Source: Oscillospiraceae bacterium (GTDB lineage: Bacteria > Bacillota > Clostridia > Oscillospirales > Oscillospiraceae). From it: DNA of 64,000 bases. Numbering within the stretch: position 1 is the first letter of the stretch; every line of letters starts with the position of its first letter. Below, one piece after another: positions 1 through 8,011 of this stretch. The translations under genes were made by a program, and so were the position numbers. The DNA lies in assembly GCA_902778665.1 (NCBI GenBank), contig CACYYN010000019.1, positions 1-64,000 on the forward strand, written 5' to 3'. The notes beneath the pieces were generated by a model, which was not told where the DNA came from, made no database searches, and was given only the letters and a program-made list of their open reading frames with translations.

Positions 1-43
1 TTTCGCCGGCGAAGGGCTCAAACGCAGTCAGCAGAATTTTCAT
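1..43 (-). CDS. pcp: Pyroglutamyl-peptidase I, N-terminal fragment (runs off window)
   Basis: Reading leftwards from an ATG at 41-43, the 14 visible residues are MKILLTAFEPFAGE, which closely match the conserved beginning of pyrrolidone-carboxylate peptidase (the family starts MKILVTGFEPFGGE). This cytosolic cysteine peptidase removes N-terminal pyroglutamate from peptides. An AAGGAA-type ribosome site lies just upstream. Everything after residue 14, including the catalytic Glu/Cys/His residues, lies outside the window, so the call rests on the N-terminal signature alone. Confidence 0.7.
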   Translation of the reverse strand, partial: MKILLTAFEPFAGE

Positions 44-186
44 AACAATACGGTTCCTTCCGAGAAATTTACATGGATACAGATTAACAGAATTCACAGA
101 ATCTGTCTACAAAATTCATTTCTTCTTAACACATGGGTGAGGGATCGGGGTATAATAAGCTCAAATAAAATTTGGAGGTATTGATC

Positions 187-738
187 ATGGGTTTACTTGG
201 CAGACTTTTTAAAGTTGGCATCGCTGCAGGCACTGCATACGCTGCCGTAAAAATCGGCGAAAAATACAAAGAGAAAAATCCGGAAGGCGATCCGAACAAG
301 ACGATGGATGCTTTCATGCAGGCAGCCGGCGAGTTCTATCAGGAGACCTCTGCTGTTGTGAAGGAAAAGGCTCCCGGCGTCATTGACGCAGTAAAGGGAA
401 AGGCAAACGAAGCCTATGACTATGCAAAGGAAAAGGCTCCCGGTGCAACATCCATGGCTGAGGATCTTTACAACAAGGCTGCTCAGGCTGCTCCCGGTGT
501 CATCGACACAGTGAAGGAGAAGGCAAACGATGCCTACGAGTTTGCAAAGGAAAAGGCTCCGGAGGCAACCGCAAAAGCCGAGGAACTGATCGGCAAGGCA
601 AAGGATTTTGTCGACTCTCTGGATGAAACCCCCATTGACGGCGAGGTCGTCGAATTTGAAGAGCCCGGTGAAGAAAAGGCTGAAGAGGCTCAGCCTGCTG
701 AGAAACCGGAAGATGAAGTGGAGACATTCCAGGCCTGA
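187..738 (+). CDS. Repetitive amphipathic-helix protein of unknown function
   Basis: 183 residues. The start is the ATG at 187, 8 nt after a GGAGGT site; an upstream in-frame TTG at 172 lies on that site and is unlikely. A short hydrophobic N-terminus (about residues 3-20) is followed by Ala/Lys/Glu-rich helices. Two imperfect copies of a roughly 45-residue unit can be seen, each running from an APGVID motif through KAN(E/D)AY to (Y/F)AKEKAP. The last 40 residues are acidic. The pattern resembles YtxH-like or LEA-like helical proteins that sit at the membrane, but I do not recognise a specific family. It stands alone, followed by the SIMPL gene on the same strand. A TATAAT box lies at 151-156 with only a weak -35. 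Confidence 0.75.
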   Translation: MGLLGRLFKVGIAAGTAYAAVKIGEKYKEKNPEGDPNKTMDAFMQAAGEFYQETSAVVKEKAPGVIDAVKGKANEAYDYAKEKAPGATSMAEDLYNKAAQAAPGVIDTVKEKANDAYEFAKEKAPEATAKAEELIGKAKDFVDSLDETPIDGEVVEFEEPGEEKAEEAQPAEKPEDEVETFQA

Positions 739-821
739 TTTTCCGGCAGAATTCCATTCTCACGCATATAAGGCGATGTAACATAACATTTTTCCATTTT
801 ACTTTTAAGGAGGTCAACAAC

Positions 822-1523
822 ATGCACAGAATCCTATCCGTTATCCTGGCAGCACTGCTCCTGCTGACGTTTTCGTCCGCCGCTCTGGCTGACCCTGAAA
901 TCACCGTAAACGGCAACGGAGAAGCCCTGGTTTCTGCCGATGTTGCAGTGATCTCTCTGGGTGTCAGCGCAAGGGACAGAGACGTTCTGAAGGCGCAGGC
1001 CAAAGTGAATGAAGCCATCGCAGCCATCCGCACCGCTCTGACGGAAGCCGGTGTTGAAAAGCAGGACATCAACACCGACTACATCAACATCTACGCCATG
1101 TATGATTACCCCGAAGGGCAGGAGGAGCTGACGGCCTACAATGCCAGTTCCACCCTCGCCATCAAGGTGACGGACATGGACGCTGTCGGCAAGCTGATTG
1201 ACCTCGCCTTCAGTGCCGGAGCAAACACCCTAAACGGCATCAGCTTCTCTGCGACGGACACTGCAAGCGCCAAAGAGGAAGCCCTTCGCTCCGCCATGGA
1301 AGATGCCCAGACAAAGGCCGCCATACTCGCGGAAGCCAGCGGCATGACACTTTTAGGGATTGATGAAATCCGTGAGAGCGACACCTACACCTACGACAGC
1401 GGTGCCGGCAACTTTAACCGGGCACTTTCCACCAAAGAGGATGCCGCCGCAGGTACCGTCATCCAGGCAGCAAAAATTGCCGTGACGGCAAGTATAGTCG
1501 TATCCTTCAAGGCAGTGAACTGA
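822..1523 (+). CDS. Exported SIMPL-domain (DUF541) protein
   Basis: 233 residues with a clear Sec signal peptide (residues 1-23, cleavage after ALA). The mature part starts with ITVNGNGEA, typical of the SIMPL/DUF541 family, whose members are periplasmic or cell-surface proteins forming large oligomers; function is poorly defined. The family hallmarks, a central beta/alpha repeat and a C-terminal helix with A(M)EDA-KAA-LA, are present. An AAGGAGG site precedes the ATG. No lipobox is seen, so the protein is probably secreted or held at the wall. It has no obvious operon partner; an IS remnant follows about 50 bp downstream. Confidence 0.85.
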   Translation: MHRILSVILAALLLLTFSSAALADPEITVNGNGEALVSADVAVISLGVSARDRDVLKAQAKVNEAIAAIRTALTEAGVEKQDINTDYINIYAMYDYPEGQEELTAYNASSTLAIKVTDMDAVGKLIDLAFSAGANTLNGISFSATDTASAKEEALRSAMEDAQTKAAILAEASGMTLLGIDEIRESDTYTYDSGAGNFNRALSTKEDAAAGTVIQAAKIAVTASIVVSFKAVN

Positions 1524-1571
1524 GTTTTTTTAATCCCAGCAGAGGCTACAATTTAATCATTTAAACGTAAA

Positions 1572-2044
1572 GGAGCTGTAGCAAAATGGATTTTTGCCGC
1601 AGCTCCTTTTTTACTCCCGTTTTTAAAGAAAAAGCAGCAGAACTCACTACATAGATAAGAACTGCCGCGACCTTAACCTGAGCACACCTACACCAGGCCT
1701 GCTCAATGTTGACGATCTATTCAGTTTTACGTAGACTAAGCTTTCGCATACAGCAATATCTTCAGCATCGTTGACGGTTCTGTTGCAGGCTTCCGACCTC
1801 GTACGTTATACGCTCTCTCCAACTGACTTAAATCCATCTCCTCCACGATTTGATCTAAGAGCCGTACGCTGTCATCTGCCGGGATTACCTTTTCTGCAAA
1901 ATTTTCATCAATTAACAGTTGCACATTCCGCTTGCATGTGCCATAATCTCTTTGCGGTAATTTATTTTTCACACAACTATTTTACCACAAACGAGAAGCC
2001 AAGGCGACCCTTTTGGGCAACCTTGGCTTCTTTGCTACAGCCCC
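1572..2044 (-). mobile_element. Degenerate IS1182-family element (about 470 bp remnant)
   Basis: The stretch is bounded by an inverted repeat: GGAGCTGTAGCAAA near 1572 and TTTGCTACAGCCCC at 2031-2044, in the style of IS1182-family ends (GGGGCTGT-GCAAA). Inside, on the minus strand, sits the N-terminal piece of an IS1182-type transposase (1736-1972) which ends at a stop. The rest, including the DDE core, is missing or unreadable, so the copy cannot move by itself. It also holds an internal hairpin at about 1993-2031 with arms AGAAGCCAAGG/CCTTGGCTTCT. No target-site duplication is evident. Confidence 0.65.
1736..1972 (-). pseudogene. IS1182-type transposase, N-terminal fragment
   Basis: 78 residues that read like the first part of IS1182-family transposases: an RDYGTCKRNVQLLI start, then VIPADDSVRLLDQIVEEMDLSQL and ending MLKILLYAKA, which corresponds to the family's MLLKVLLYAY motif. 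A TAG follows directly. Full-length members are about 450-550 residues and carry the DDE catalytic triad further on; none of that is present. The fragment lies inside the terminal inverted repeats described for the element and is taken to be dead. Confidence 0.7.
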
Positions 2045-2068
2045 TTTTCTCTTCCGCAGCATGAAGAC

Positions 2069-2097
2069 TTGACATGAAAATCGTTTGGATTTACTAT
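2069..2097 (+). promoter_or_regulatory. Sigma-A promoter for the GH25 gene
   Basis: TTGACA at 2069-2074 and TACTAT at 2092-2097 with a 17-bp spacer; the ATG of the lysozyme gene is 36 bp downstream of the -10 box. Confidence 0.65.
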
Positions 2098-2132
2098 AGA
2101 GCAAAAAACTGCAGGGAGCCCAGCTGACCTTT

Positions 2133-3143
2133 ATGATGAAAAAACTGCTGCACTTTTTATCGCGCCATGAAAAGATCTTTCTTCTCTGGCTGCCGTTTAT
2201 GGCGCTCGCCCTTGCAAGCGTGATTCTGATCCCCCAGATTCTGCAGATTGCCTCCATGCATGCTGCCCCTCCTGCTCCGACTGTAGAGGCACTGCCGGAG
2301 GAGACCGTTGTGGTGGATGCACGGGAGATCATTGATGAGGTGAAAACAAATCAGGAGACAGCACCTGTGGAGGCCGTACCGGAAGAAGTGATTGAGGAGC
2401 CCCTCTCCCCTTACGGCTGGAAGACGGATGAAGACGGCCGCAGAACCTATCTCCGTGAGGATGCGACACTTCTCCGGGGGCTGAAATATATCAACAATAA
2501 AATCTATTATTTTGATGAGAACGGATTTTGCGCCGAGAGCGTCGGCGTGGATGTGAGCTTCTACAACGGCACCGTCAACTGGAGAGCCCTGAAAAAAGCC
2601 GGAATTGATTTCGCTATTCTCCGTATCGGCGGCCGGGGCTGGGGCCAGGGCGGCACACTGTATGATGACTGGTGCTTTTTCAACTACCTGAACGGAGCGA
2701 AAGCCGCCGGGCTGAGCGTGGGAGCCTACTTCTACTCGGCTGCCACAAACCTGATAGAAGCAAAGGAGGAGGCAAACCTGGCCCTGAATCGTCTGCACGG
2801 TTTTAAGCTTGATCTGCCCCTGTTTTTCGATGCGGAGTATTCCGGCAACTATCCCAACGGCCGGTCAGACCCACTGCATATGGCAGTGCGGACGGAGATT
2901 GCAAAGGTCTTCTGCAAGGCGGTGGAAAGGGCCGGATATGAGGCGGGGATCTACGCCAGTGAGAGCTTCCTGCATGATGAGCTGAATTTTGACGCCCTAT
3001 CTGATTATCAGATCTGGATTGCAAACTACACCGAAAACAATGCCTTGCCCACTGCCGGGCACCGGTACGATATCTGGCAGTTTACCGACAGGGGCAGGCT
3101 GCCCGGCATTAACGGCAGCTGTGATATTAATGTTATTTTTTGA
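2133..3143 (+). CDS. Membrane-anchored GH25 (lysozyme-type) muramidase
   Basis: 336 residues. An N-terminal membrane anchor (about 13-42) is followed by an acidic/Pro linker, a short cell-wall-binding-like repeat (about 94-135, GWKTDEDG...YINNKIYYFDENG), and a GH25 domain (138-336). GH25 hallmarks are visible: GVDVSFYNG with Asp140, and FFDAEY with Asp233/Glu235, the expected catalytic acids; the C-terminal strand reads WQFTD and INGSCDIN. The family cleaves the beta-1,4 bond between MurNAc and GlcNAc in peptidoglycan. The protein probably acts outside the cell while tethered to the membrane, for wall turnover. It is monocistronic, with its own promoter and a terminator shared with the convergent nucleotidase gene. 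Confidence 0.88.
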   Translation: MMKKLLHFLSRHEKIFLLWLPFMALALASVILIPQILQIASMHAAPPAPTVEALPEETVVVDAREIIDEVKTNQETAPVEAVPEEVIEEPLSPYGWKTDEDGRRTYLREDATLLRGLKYINNKIYYFDENGFCAESVGVDVSFYNGTVNWRALKKAGIDFAILRIGGRGWGQGGTLYDDWCFFNYLNGAKAAGLSVGAYFYSAATNLIEAKEEANLALNRLHGFKLDLPLFFDAEYSGNYPNGRSDPLHMAVRTEIAKVFCKAVERAGYEAGIYASESFLHDELNFDALSDYQIWIANYTENNALPTAGHRYDIWQFTDRGRLPGINGSCDINVIF

Positions 3144-3169
3144 AGGACCTCGCAGTCAGATGCTGAATG

Positions 3170-3221
3170 TTGCGCGTGAGACAACACTGACACACGATTT
3201 CAATGCTCTGTCACGCGCTTA
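3170..3221 (+). repeat. Dispersed hairpin repeat, copy 1
   Basis: A 52-bp sequence with ends TTGCGCGTGA and TCACGCGCTTA that can fold back on itself. It shares these ends and an inner CACGATTTCA block with 59256-59306, which is over 50 kb away. It lies just behind the lysozyme gene, before that gene's terminator. Confidence 0.6.
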
Positions 3222-3253
3222 AATCTATTAATTATGTGTTTGTTATGAAAAAA

Positions 3254-3285
3254 CAGAGACGGTTGAATGCCGCCTCTGCTTTTTT
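3254..3285. terminator. Intrinsic terminator between convergent genes
   Basis: CAGAGACGG (3254-3262) pairs with CCGCCTCTG (3270-3278) with one mismatch, flanked by A-rich sequence on the left and CTTTTTT on the right, so it can serve both the lysozyme gene and the minus-strand nucleotidase gene. Confidence 0.7.
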
Positions 3286-3306
3286 ATGCTGCTGGTACGA
3301 TGGGAA

Positions 3307-4968
3307 TTAACGGATCTGGGTTGCAAGGCCGGAGGGCTCAGCATACTCCTGGCCAATCACGCCGCCGAGAACCTCCGTCACATATTCCATGACTGCCTCG
3401 TCCATAGGAATACCCGTGTCAAAGCCGAAGCCCTGGGAGAAGGCACGGTTGAACACGTTATAGGTATCGCCGCCGGCTGCACAGAAGTTGTTGGTGACAA
3501 CACCATAAATGGCATTTTCATCAAAGGGCTCACCGTTGATGGACTTGATGGTGACACGCTTGATGGATGCAGGAGCATAATAGCTTCCCTCTTTGCCGTT
3601 GAGCGTGTAGACCTCACCCTGGTCAAAGGGAACGGTGGTGTCGAGAACCCATTCAATACCGCTGGTCTGCGGGAAGCCGCCGATGGCTTCGGGCGTGCTG
3701 AAGGAGGATGCCTCGAGAGCCTCAAGGAGCTCAGCGCCGGAGACATAGATCACAGCAACCGTGTTGCCGAAGGGCAGAACGGTGTTGACGTCCTTCTTGG
3801 TGACATCGCCTGCCTCAATGGATGCTCGGATACCGCCGCCGTTGGTGACGCCCACGAGAGGCGCATCATAATACTCTTCAATACCACCCGTGGATCTGAC
3901 CTTCCAGACCATGGCATCGGTGATCAGGTCACCAAGGTTGGTCTCTTCGGTGCGGTTGCCGGGATCTCTCTCGCCGTTGAGGAACACCTCGCTGGTGGCG
4001 AACGGTGTGTTATAAGCGGCATCGACGGTGTCGATAATGCCCTTTGCCACAGCTGCGACAGTAGGATCCTCCGCCAGGCCCTTGGTATCCATCAGGTAGT
4101 GATTCTCAATCTGTTTGGTCTCGTTATCAATGACAACAACACCGATGTTTGCAAACTTCGTGCCGGTGGACTGGATGGGCTCGCCATTTTCACCGGAGGT
4201 CATAACCGTGTGGGAGTGGCCGTCTATGATAAAGTCGATGCCGGGGACCTTTTCATAGAGGTCGATGGAGCGATAGCCGTTGGCTGCAGACTCGGCATCA
4301 ACACCCAGGTGGCACAGGCCGATGATGAGGTCAGCTTCCTGCTCCTTCAGCGAGTCAACTGCGAGCTGAGCGCTGGCGTACAGATCATCGAAGGTAGAGA
4401 AGGAGATTTCGGTGATCAGAGCCGGATTGACCTTGGTGGCGGTTTCAGGCGTCTCCATGCCGAAGAAGCCGAGCTTCAGGCCGCTCTTGGTCTCAATCAT
4501 CTTTGTGGGCTCGTAAATGGTCTCACCGGTCTCATCCAGATAGACGTTTGCACAGATGACGGAGAACTTTGCCGAGTTCAGATTGTGTTTCAGCTGCTGA
4601 TAGCCAAAGTCAAACTCATGGTTGCCGAGGGTGACAATATCATAGCCTGCGGCGTTCATCATGGCGACGGCACTTGCTCCCAGGGAGGAGCTGACATAGA
4701 CAGTGCCCTGGCTGAAGTCACCGGCGTCTACCATATAGACCTCAGCACCGGCAGCCTCGTACTGTGCCTTCAGCGCAGGCATCAGGGCATATCCCGCCAG
4801 TGCACCATGCACGTCATTGGAGTGAAGAATAACCGTTTTGCCTTCAAAACTGCTGTAGACAATGTTGGCATTGGCAGCATAGTCATAGTCAGCCGATGCC
4901 GGGATTGCGATTGCAAAGACCATCACCAGGGAAAGGACAAGTGCCAGAAGCTTGTGGGTTTTGTTCAT
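3307..4968 (-). CDS. Secreted 5'-nucleotidase / 2',3'-cyclic phosphodiesterase (UshA-type)
   Basis: 553 residues, close to the usual family length. A signal peptide (1-26, ending PASA) precedes a calcineurin-like metallophosphatase domain with HSNDVHG (Asp52, His54), DAGD (Asp81/84) and GNHEFD (Asn116, His117), followed by HLGVD, a DGHSH motif and a C-terminal 5'-nucleotidase domain with GNRTEETNLGDLITDAM and NGGGIR. Such enzymes strip phosphate from extracellular nucleotides so that nucleosides can be taken up. There is no LPXTG-like sorting signal or C-terminal anchor, so it is probably released. Monocistronic, with an AGG-type ribosome site. Confidence 0.9.
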   Translation of the reverse strand: MNKTHKLLALVLSLVMVFAIAIPASADYDYAANANIVYSSFEGKTVILHSNDVHGALAGYALMPALKAQYEAAGAEVYMVDAGDFSQGTVYVSSSLGASAVAMMNAAGYDIVTLGNHEFDFGYQQLKHNLNSAKFSVICANVYLDETGETIYEPTKMIETKSGLKLGFFGMETPETATKVNPALITEISFSTFDDLYASAQLAVDSLKEQEADLIIGLCHLGVDAESAANGYRSIDLYEKVPGIDFIIDGHSHTVMTSGENGEPIQSTGTKFANIGVVVIDNETKQIENHYLMDTKGLAEDPTVAAVAKGIIDTVDAAYNTPFATSEVFLNGERDPGNRTEETNLGDLITDAMVWKVRSTGGIEEYYDAPLVGVTNGGGIRASIEAGDVTKKDVNTVLPFGNTVAVIYVSGAELLEALEASSFSTPEAIGGFPQTSGIEWVLDTTVPFDQGEVYTLNGKEGSYYAPASIKRVTIKSINGEPFDENAIYGVVTNNFCAAGGDTYNVFNRAFSQGFGFDTGIPMDEAVMEYVTEVLGGVIGQEYAEPSGLATQIR

Positions 4969-5081
4969 AATCTACCTCCGTTTTCTGATATTCAGCAGCC
5001 TGCGGTTGCTGTTATTGGGGAATACTTCCTACAAATACTATTTTAACATACTTTAACTTATAAAACAACAATAGATTTTAA

Positions 5082-5210
5082 TCAGATCCCGAACTTTTCC
5101 AGAAAGGTACGCACCAGATTAAGGCAGACCGCTTTGCGGTAGGCTGCACTGCCCCTGCCTTCCTCCAAGTGGTCTCTTTTCACCACCGAACAGCTGATCG
5201 TTTCTGTCAT
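5082..5210 (-). CDS. Possible 42-residue small protein or gene remnant
   Basis: An ATG at 5208-5210, about 10 nt after GAAGG, opens a 42-codon frame starting MTETISCSVVKRDHLEEG and ending VRTFLEKFGI. The composition looks protein-like (alternating charged and hydrophobic residues, two Cys), unlike random sequence. The frame stays open for another 14 codons upstream. I recognise no family; it could equally be the tail of a decayed gene. It fills most of an otherwise empty 280-bp gap. Confidence 0.3.
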   Translation of the reverse strand: MTETISCSVVKRDHLEEGRGSAAYRKAVCLNLVRTFLEKFGI

Positions 5211-5249
5211 CGGCAGATGACCTTCTTTGACAAGAAAAAGATGATCTGA

Positions 5250-5645
5250 TCAGCCGAGAAATCCCCACGTTCTCTTCAGGGCATCCCGCTCTTCCTCCTT
5301 CATGGCGGAGAAGCGTGAGAGTGACGTGTCGGTTGCAAGCAGCTGATGGCCGCAGATCGGGCAGGTCGGCACCGCTTCTCCCGGCTTCTGGGATCCGGTA
5401 AAGCCGCAGGCAGCACAGTAACGCATATAGCGTTCATCCGTCATAATTCGGCGTTTCGGCTGTTTCACGACAGTCCAGCCCTTCTCTCTCTTCCGGACGG
5501 AAACCACGAAAACCGCAAAAAAAATGGCCAGAAAGCAGGTCATCAGAAATGCCAGTGCGAACAAGCCGGCTATACTCAGAAACAAAACGCCCACGCCGCT
5601 GATGCACATAAAGATTGCCGATGCCCACAGAATTGAATTGCTCAT
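5250..5645 (-). CDS. Small two-helix membrane protein with C-terminal zinc ribbon
   Basis: 131 residues, taking the ATG at 5645 (MSNSILW), which has GGGAG 7 nt upstream; the frame is open for 36 more codons but has no better site. Two adjacent membrane segments (about 5-25 and 28-50) lead to a Lys/Arg-rich stretch, then a rubredoxin-like knuckle pair CAACG...CPICG that should bind zinc, and a C-terminal tail. I do not recognise a named family. It is divergent from the phosphodiester-glycosidase gene at 5790. Confidence 0.7.
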   Translation of the reverse strand: MSNSILWASAIFMCISGVGVLFLSIAGLFALAFLMTCFLAIFFAVFVVSVRKREKGWTVVKQPKRRIMTDERYMRYCAACGFTGSQKPGEAVPTCPICGHQLLATDTSLSRFSAMKEEERDALKRTWGFLG

Positions 5646-5733
5646 ATGACCACTCCCGCTCCGTTTGATGCAGGCATTGTAACACATCGGGAAGAATTCT
5701 TCCAGTGGTGACAGGATAATCTGCAAGAATTTA

Positions 5734-5762
5734 TTGACTTTTTTGCCAACCAAATATAATAT
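5734..5762 (+). promoter_or_regulatory. Probable sigma-A promoter for the gene at 5790
   Basis: TTGACT at 5734-5739 is followed by TATAAT at 5755-5760 (15-bp spacer) or TAATAT at 5757-5762 (17-bp spacer). Confidence 0.45.
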
Positions 5763-5789
5763 AGTAAAGTTGAATTTAAGAAAAAACGA

Positions 5790-6872
5790 ATGGTGAAACT
5801 GCTTATGACTTTTTCAGATGCGGCTTCCGGAAAGCCGCGTATTTCCATCGGGCAGATTCTGCTGCGCACTCTGATCGTGCTGCTGGTGACGGTGCTTCTC
5901 GTGGCAGTGGTGCTCTACTCTGTTATGTTTCTTATGATCAAGGGGCCCTCCCCTACCATGCGGGATATGTTTGTGCGCTCCGTAAAGGAAACCAGTGCAG
6001 TGGGATTTCTGGCAAACCTCTATCTGACGGATGAGGAGATTGCCGAGATCGAAAAAATAAAAGAAATCACCGTGGAGGAGACCGACACCTCCCTCGTCAG
6101 CGTCAAGACGGAAGCCCGCCCGGCGGAAGGGCATTACACCGATGAGTGGGGCTATACCGACGATGACGATGACGGGATTATCCTCGTGAATGTCCCGGGG
6201 CCCACTTACACGGGTTATATGATGATTGTGCTGGACCCCTCACGGGTGGTGCTGGGATGCAACCCTGCCACCATTGGCGGGCGTGGATACACGGTTGCAG
6301 AATATGTGAATATGTTTGATGCCGTTGCCGGCATCAACGGCGGCGGGTTTGACGACCCCAACGGCAAAGGCAACGGCGGTATGCCGGACTCAGCCATTGT
6401 ATATGACGGACAGATCTACTGTGCGGGCAAGGGCATCGGCCCCGGGTTTGTGGGAATTGATGAGAACAATATTCTTCATGTGGGCTTCACCAGTCTCGAA
6501 GAGCTGACCACAAGAAAGATTCGGGACGGCTGCGGTTACGGACCCATCCTGGTCTCCAACGGGAAGGCTATGGATGCTGAAATGCTTGTCAGCGGCCTGA
6601 ACCCGAGAACGGCCATCGGACAACGAAAGGACGGAGCAATTCTCCTTCTCGTGATCGACGGCCGGCAGCCCAACAGCATCGGCGCAACCTATCAGGATGA
6701 AGCTGATATTATGCTGCGATTCGGAGCAGTGAACGCCATGAATCTGGACGGAGGATCCTCCTCCCTCATGTGGTTTGAGGGGGAATATATCAACAACAAT
6801 GCCTCGGTGATCGGCATCCGGCCGATTCCCACCAGCTTCATGGTGCTGAAAGAAGGTGCAAAGCGTGGCTGA
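5790..6872 (+). CDS. Membrane-anchored phosphodiester glycosidase-family (NAGPA/DUF2233) protein
   Basis: 360 residues with one N-terminal membrane segment (about 26-52), an acidic extracellular stalk, and a phosphodiester-glycosidase (NAGPA-like) domain from about 140 to the end. Family hallmarks include FDAVAGINGGGF, the GYGPILVSNG strand, NPRTAIGQ, and the C-terminal NLDGGSSSLMW. Members resemble the enzyme that uncovers mannose-6-phosphate; in Firmicutes they are linked to exopolysaccharide or wall teichoic acid modification, but the substrate here is unknown. The downstream membrane protein gene overlaps its last codons, so the two are co-translated and likely work together. Confidence 0.85.
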   Translation: MVKLLMTFSDAASGKPRISIGQILLRTLIVLLVTVLLVAVVLYSVMFLMIKGPSPTMRDMFVRSVKETSAVGFLANLYLTDEEIAEIEKIKEITVEETDTSLVSVKTEARPAEGHYTDEWGYTDDDDDGIILVNVPGPTYTGYMMIVLDPSRVVLGCNPATIGGRGYTVAEYVNMFDAVAGINGGGFDDPNGKGNGGMPDSAIVYDGQIYCAGKGIGPGFVGIDENNILHVGFTSLEELTTRKIRDGCGYGPILVSNGKAMDAEMLVSGLNPRTAIGQRKDGAILLLVIDGRQPNSIGATYQDEADIMLRFGAVNAMNLDGGSSSLMWFEGEYINNNASVIGIRPIPTSFMVLKEGAKRG

Positions 6873-7950
6873 GAACACAACAAACCGCTCCTCCCGCTTT
6901 GGCACGGGCCTCGTCATCTATGTGCTGATATTTCTCATTCTATCTGCTGCAGGGCTGATTTTCTTCTACGACTGGCTGGCAGCCTATGAGGCGACACGCC
7001 CGATCTACGCGGTGGAAGCCTACGAAGCTCAGCTTCGCTCCGCCGGGCTCGGCGCTGAAACCGTTGCTCGTCTCAGGGCAGTGGATCACGAGGTGCAGAG
7101 TGATGCAGAGATCAAAGCCTCCGCCGATGCCATTTTGAGAGAAGCAACCCTCATCAAGTCCTCCGCCCAGAGCACCGGCGACAGGCAGGCCTATCAGGTA
7201 CGGGCAGGCGGAAACGTCCTCGGCACGGTATATTTTGAGGCGAAGGGTGAGAAGAAGTTTAACCTTCGTGCATGGATTTCCACCGAAGAGGACTATGATT
7301 TTTCGGCATATCTGGAGCCGCTCTCCTTCTCTGTACCGGAAGACTATACGGTTTTTGTAAACGGTCATCCACTGGGCGGCGGGTATATCACTGAGCAGGA
7401 CATCCGTTATCAGACACTCTCCGACTATTATGATGAATACCGTTCCCTGCCCACAATGGTCACCTATTCCGTCGGGATTCTCGGCAATGCGGATGTAAGC
7501 ATGACTGACGGCAGCGGCAGCCCGGTCTCCCCCGAGGACCGGACGGAGATGCATTTTCTTGACACTGCCGACAGCGGCACCCGCAGCCGCCTCTCTGATT
7601 TTGCCAGAGAGTTTGTTTCAGACTATGTGCAGTTCACCGCCGACGTGGGCGGAAGCCACTATGTTTACTACTCCCAGCTTCAGCAGATGATCAGGCCGGG
7701 CAGCCCCCTGCTGGACCGTATGGCCCAGTCTCTCGGCAGCTTCGGCTACACCACCACACGCTCCTGCAAGATCATTGAAGATCGCGTGAATATCTGCATG
7801 AGCTTTTCTCGGGGCGTCTATTTTGTGGACTATTCCTACACCACAGAAACCGTGGGCAGTGCAGAAGCCGTAAAGGACTCTCGCAATGTTCGTCTGGTGA
7901 TGGAGGAAGAGGGCGACCGTCTCCTCGTCACCGACATGACTTATTACTGA
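6865..7950 (+). CDS. Single-span membrane protein, unknown function
   Basis: 361 residues. The GTG at 6865 is chosen because AAAGAAGG ends 8 nt before it; a GTG at 6856 lies inside that site. One membrane helix (about 16-38) is followed by a large extracytoplasmic part that looks mostly beta-stranded and ends in a region resembling NTF2/MecA-N folds (YVYYSQLQQMIRPGS, then RVNICMSFSRGVYFVDYSY). I do not recognise a family. The 8-bp overlap with the phosphodiester-glycosidase gene suggests an envelope partner of it. Confidence 0.75.
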   Translation: MAENTTNRSSRFGTGLVIYVLIFLILSAAGLIFFYDWLAAYEATRPIYAVEAYEAQLRSAGLGAETVARLRAVDHEVQSDAEIKASADAILREATLIKSSAQSTGDRQAYQVRAGGNVLGTVYFEAKGEKKFNLRAWISTEEDYDFSAYLEPLSFSVPEDYTVFVNGHPLGGGYITEQDIRYQTLSDYYDEYRSLPTMVTYSVGILGNADVSMTDGSGSPVSPEDRTEMHFLDTADSGTRSRLSDFAREFVSDYVQFTADVGGSHYVYYSQLQQMIRPGSPLLDRMAQSLGSFGYTTTRSCKIIEDRVNICMSFSRGVYFVDYSYTTETVGSAEAVKDSRNVRLVMEEEGDRLLVTDMTYY

Positions 7951-8011
7951 TTTTTATCCCCTAATATTTTCCACGCGTCCCCTGCAAAAATATCAACGGA
8001 AAACAGCTGAC

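Noticed and set aside
3286..5046. 586-codon plus-strand open frame
   Set aside because: It is the antisense shadow of the secreted 5'-nucleotidase gene, which has a signal peptide and every family motif.
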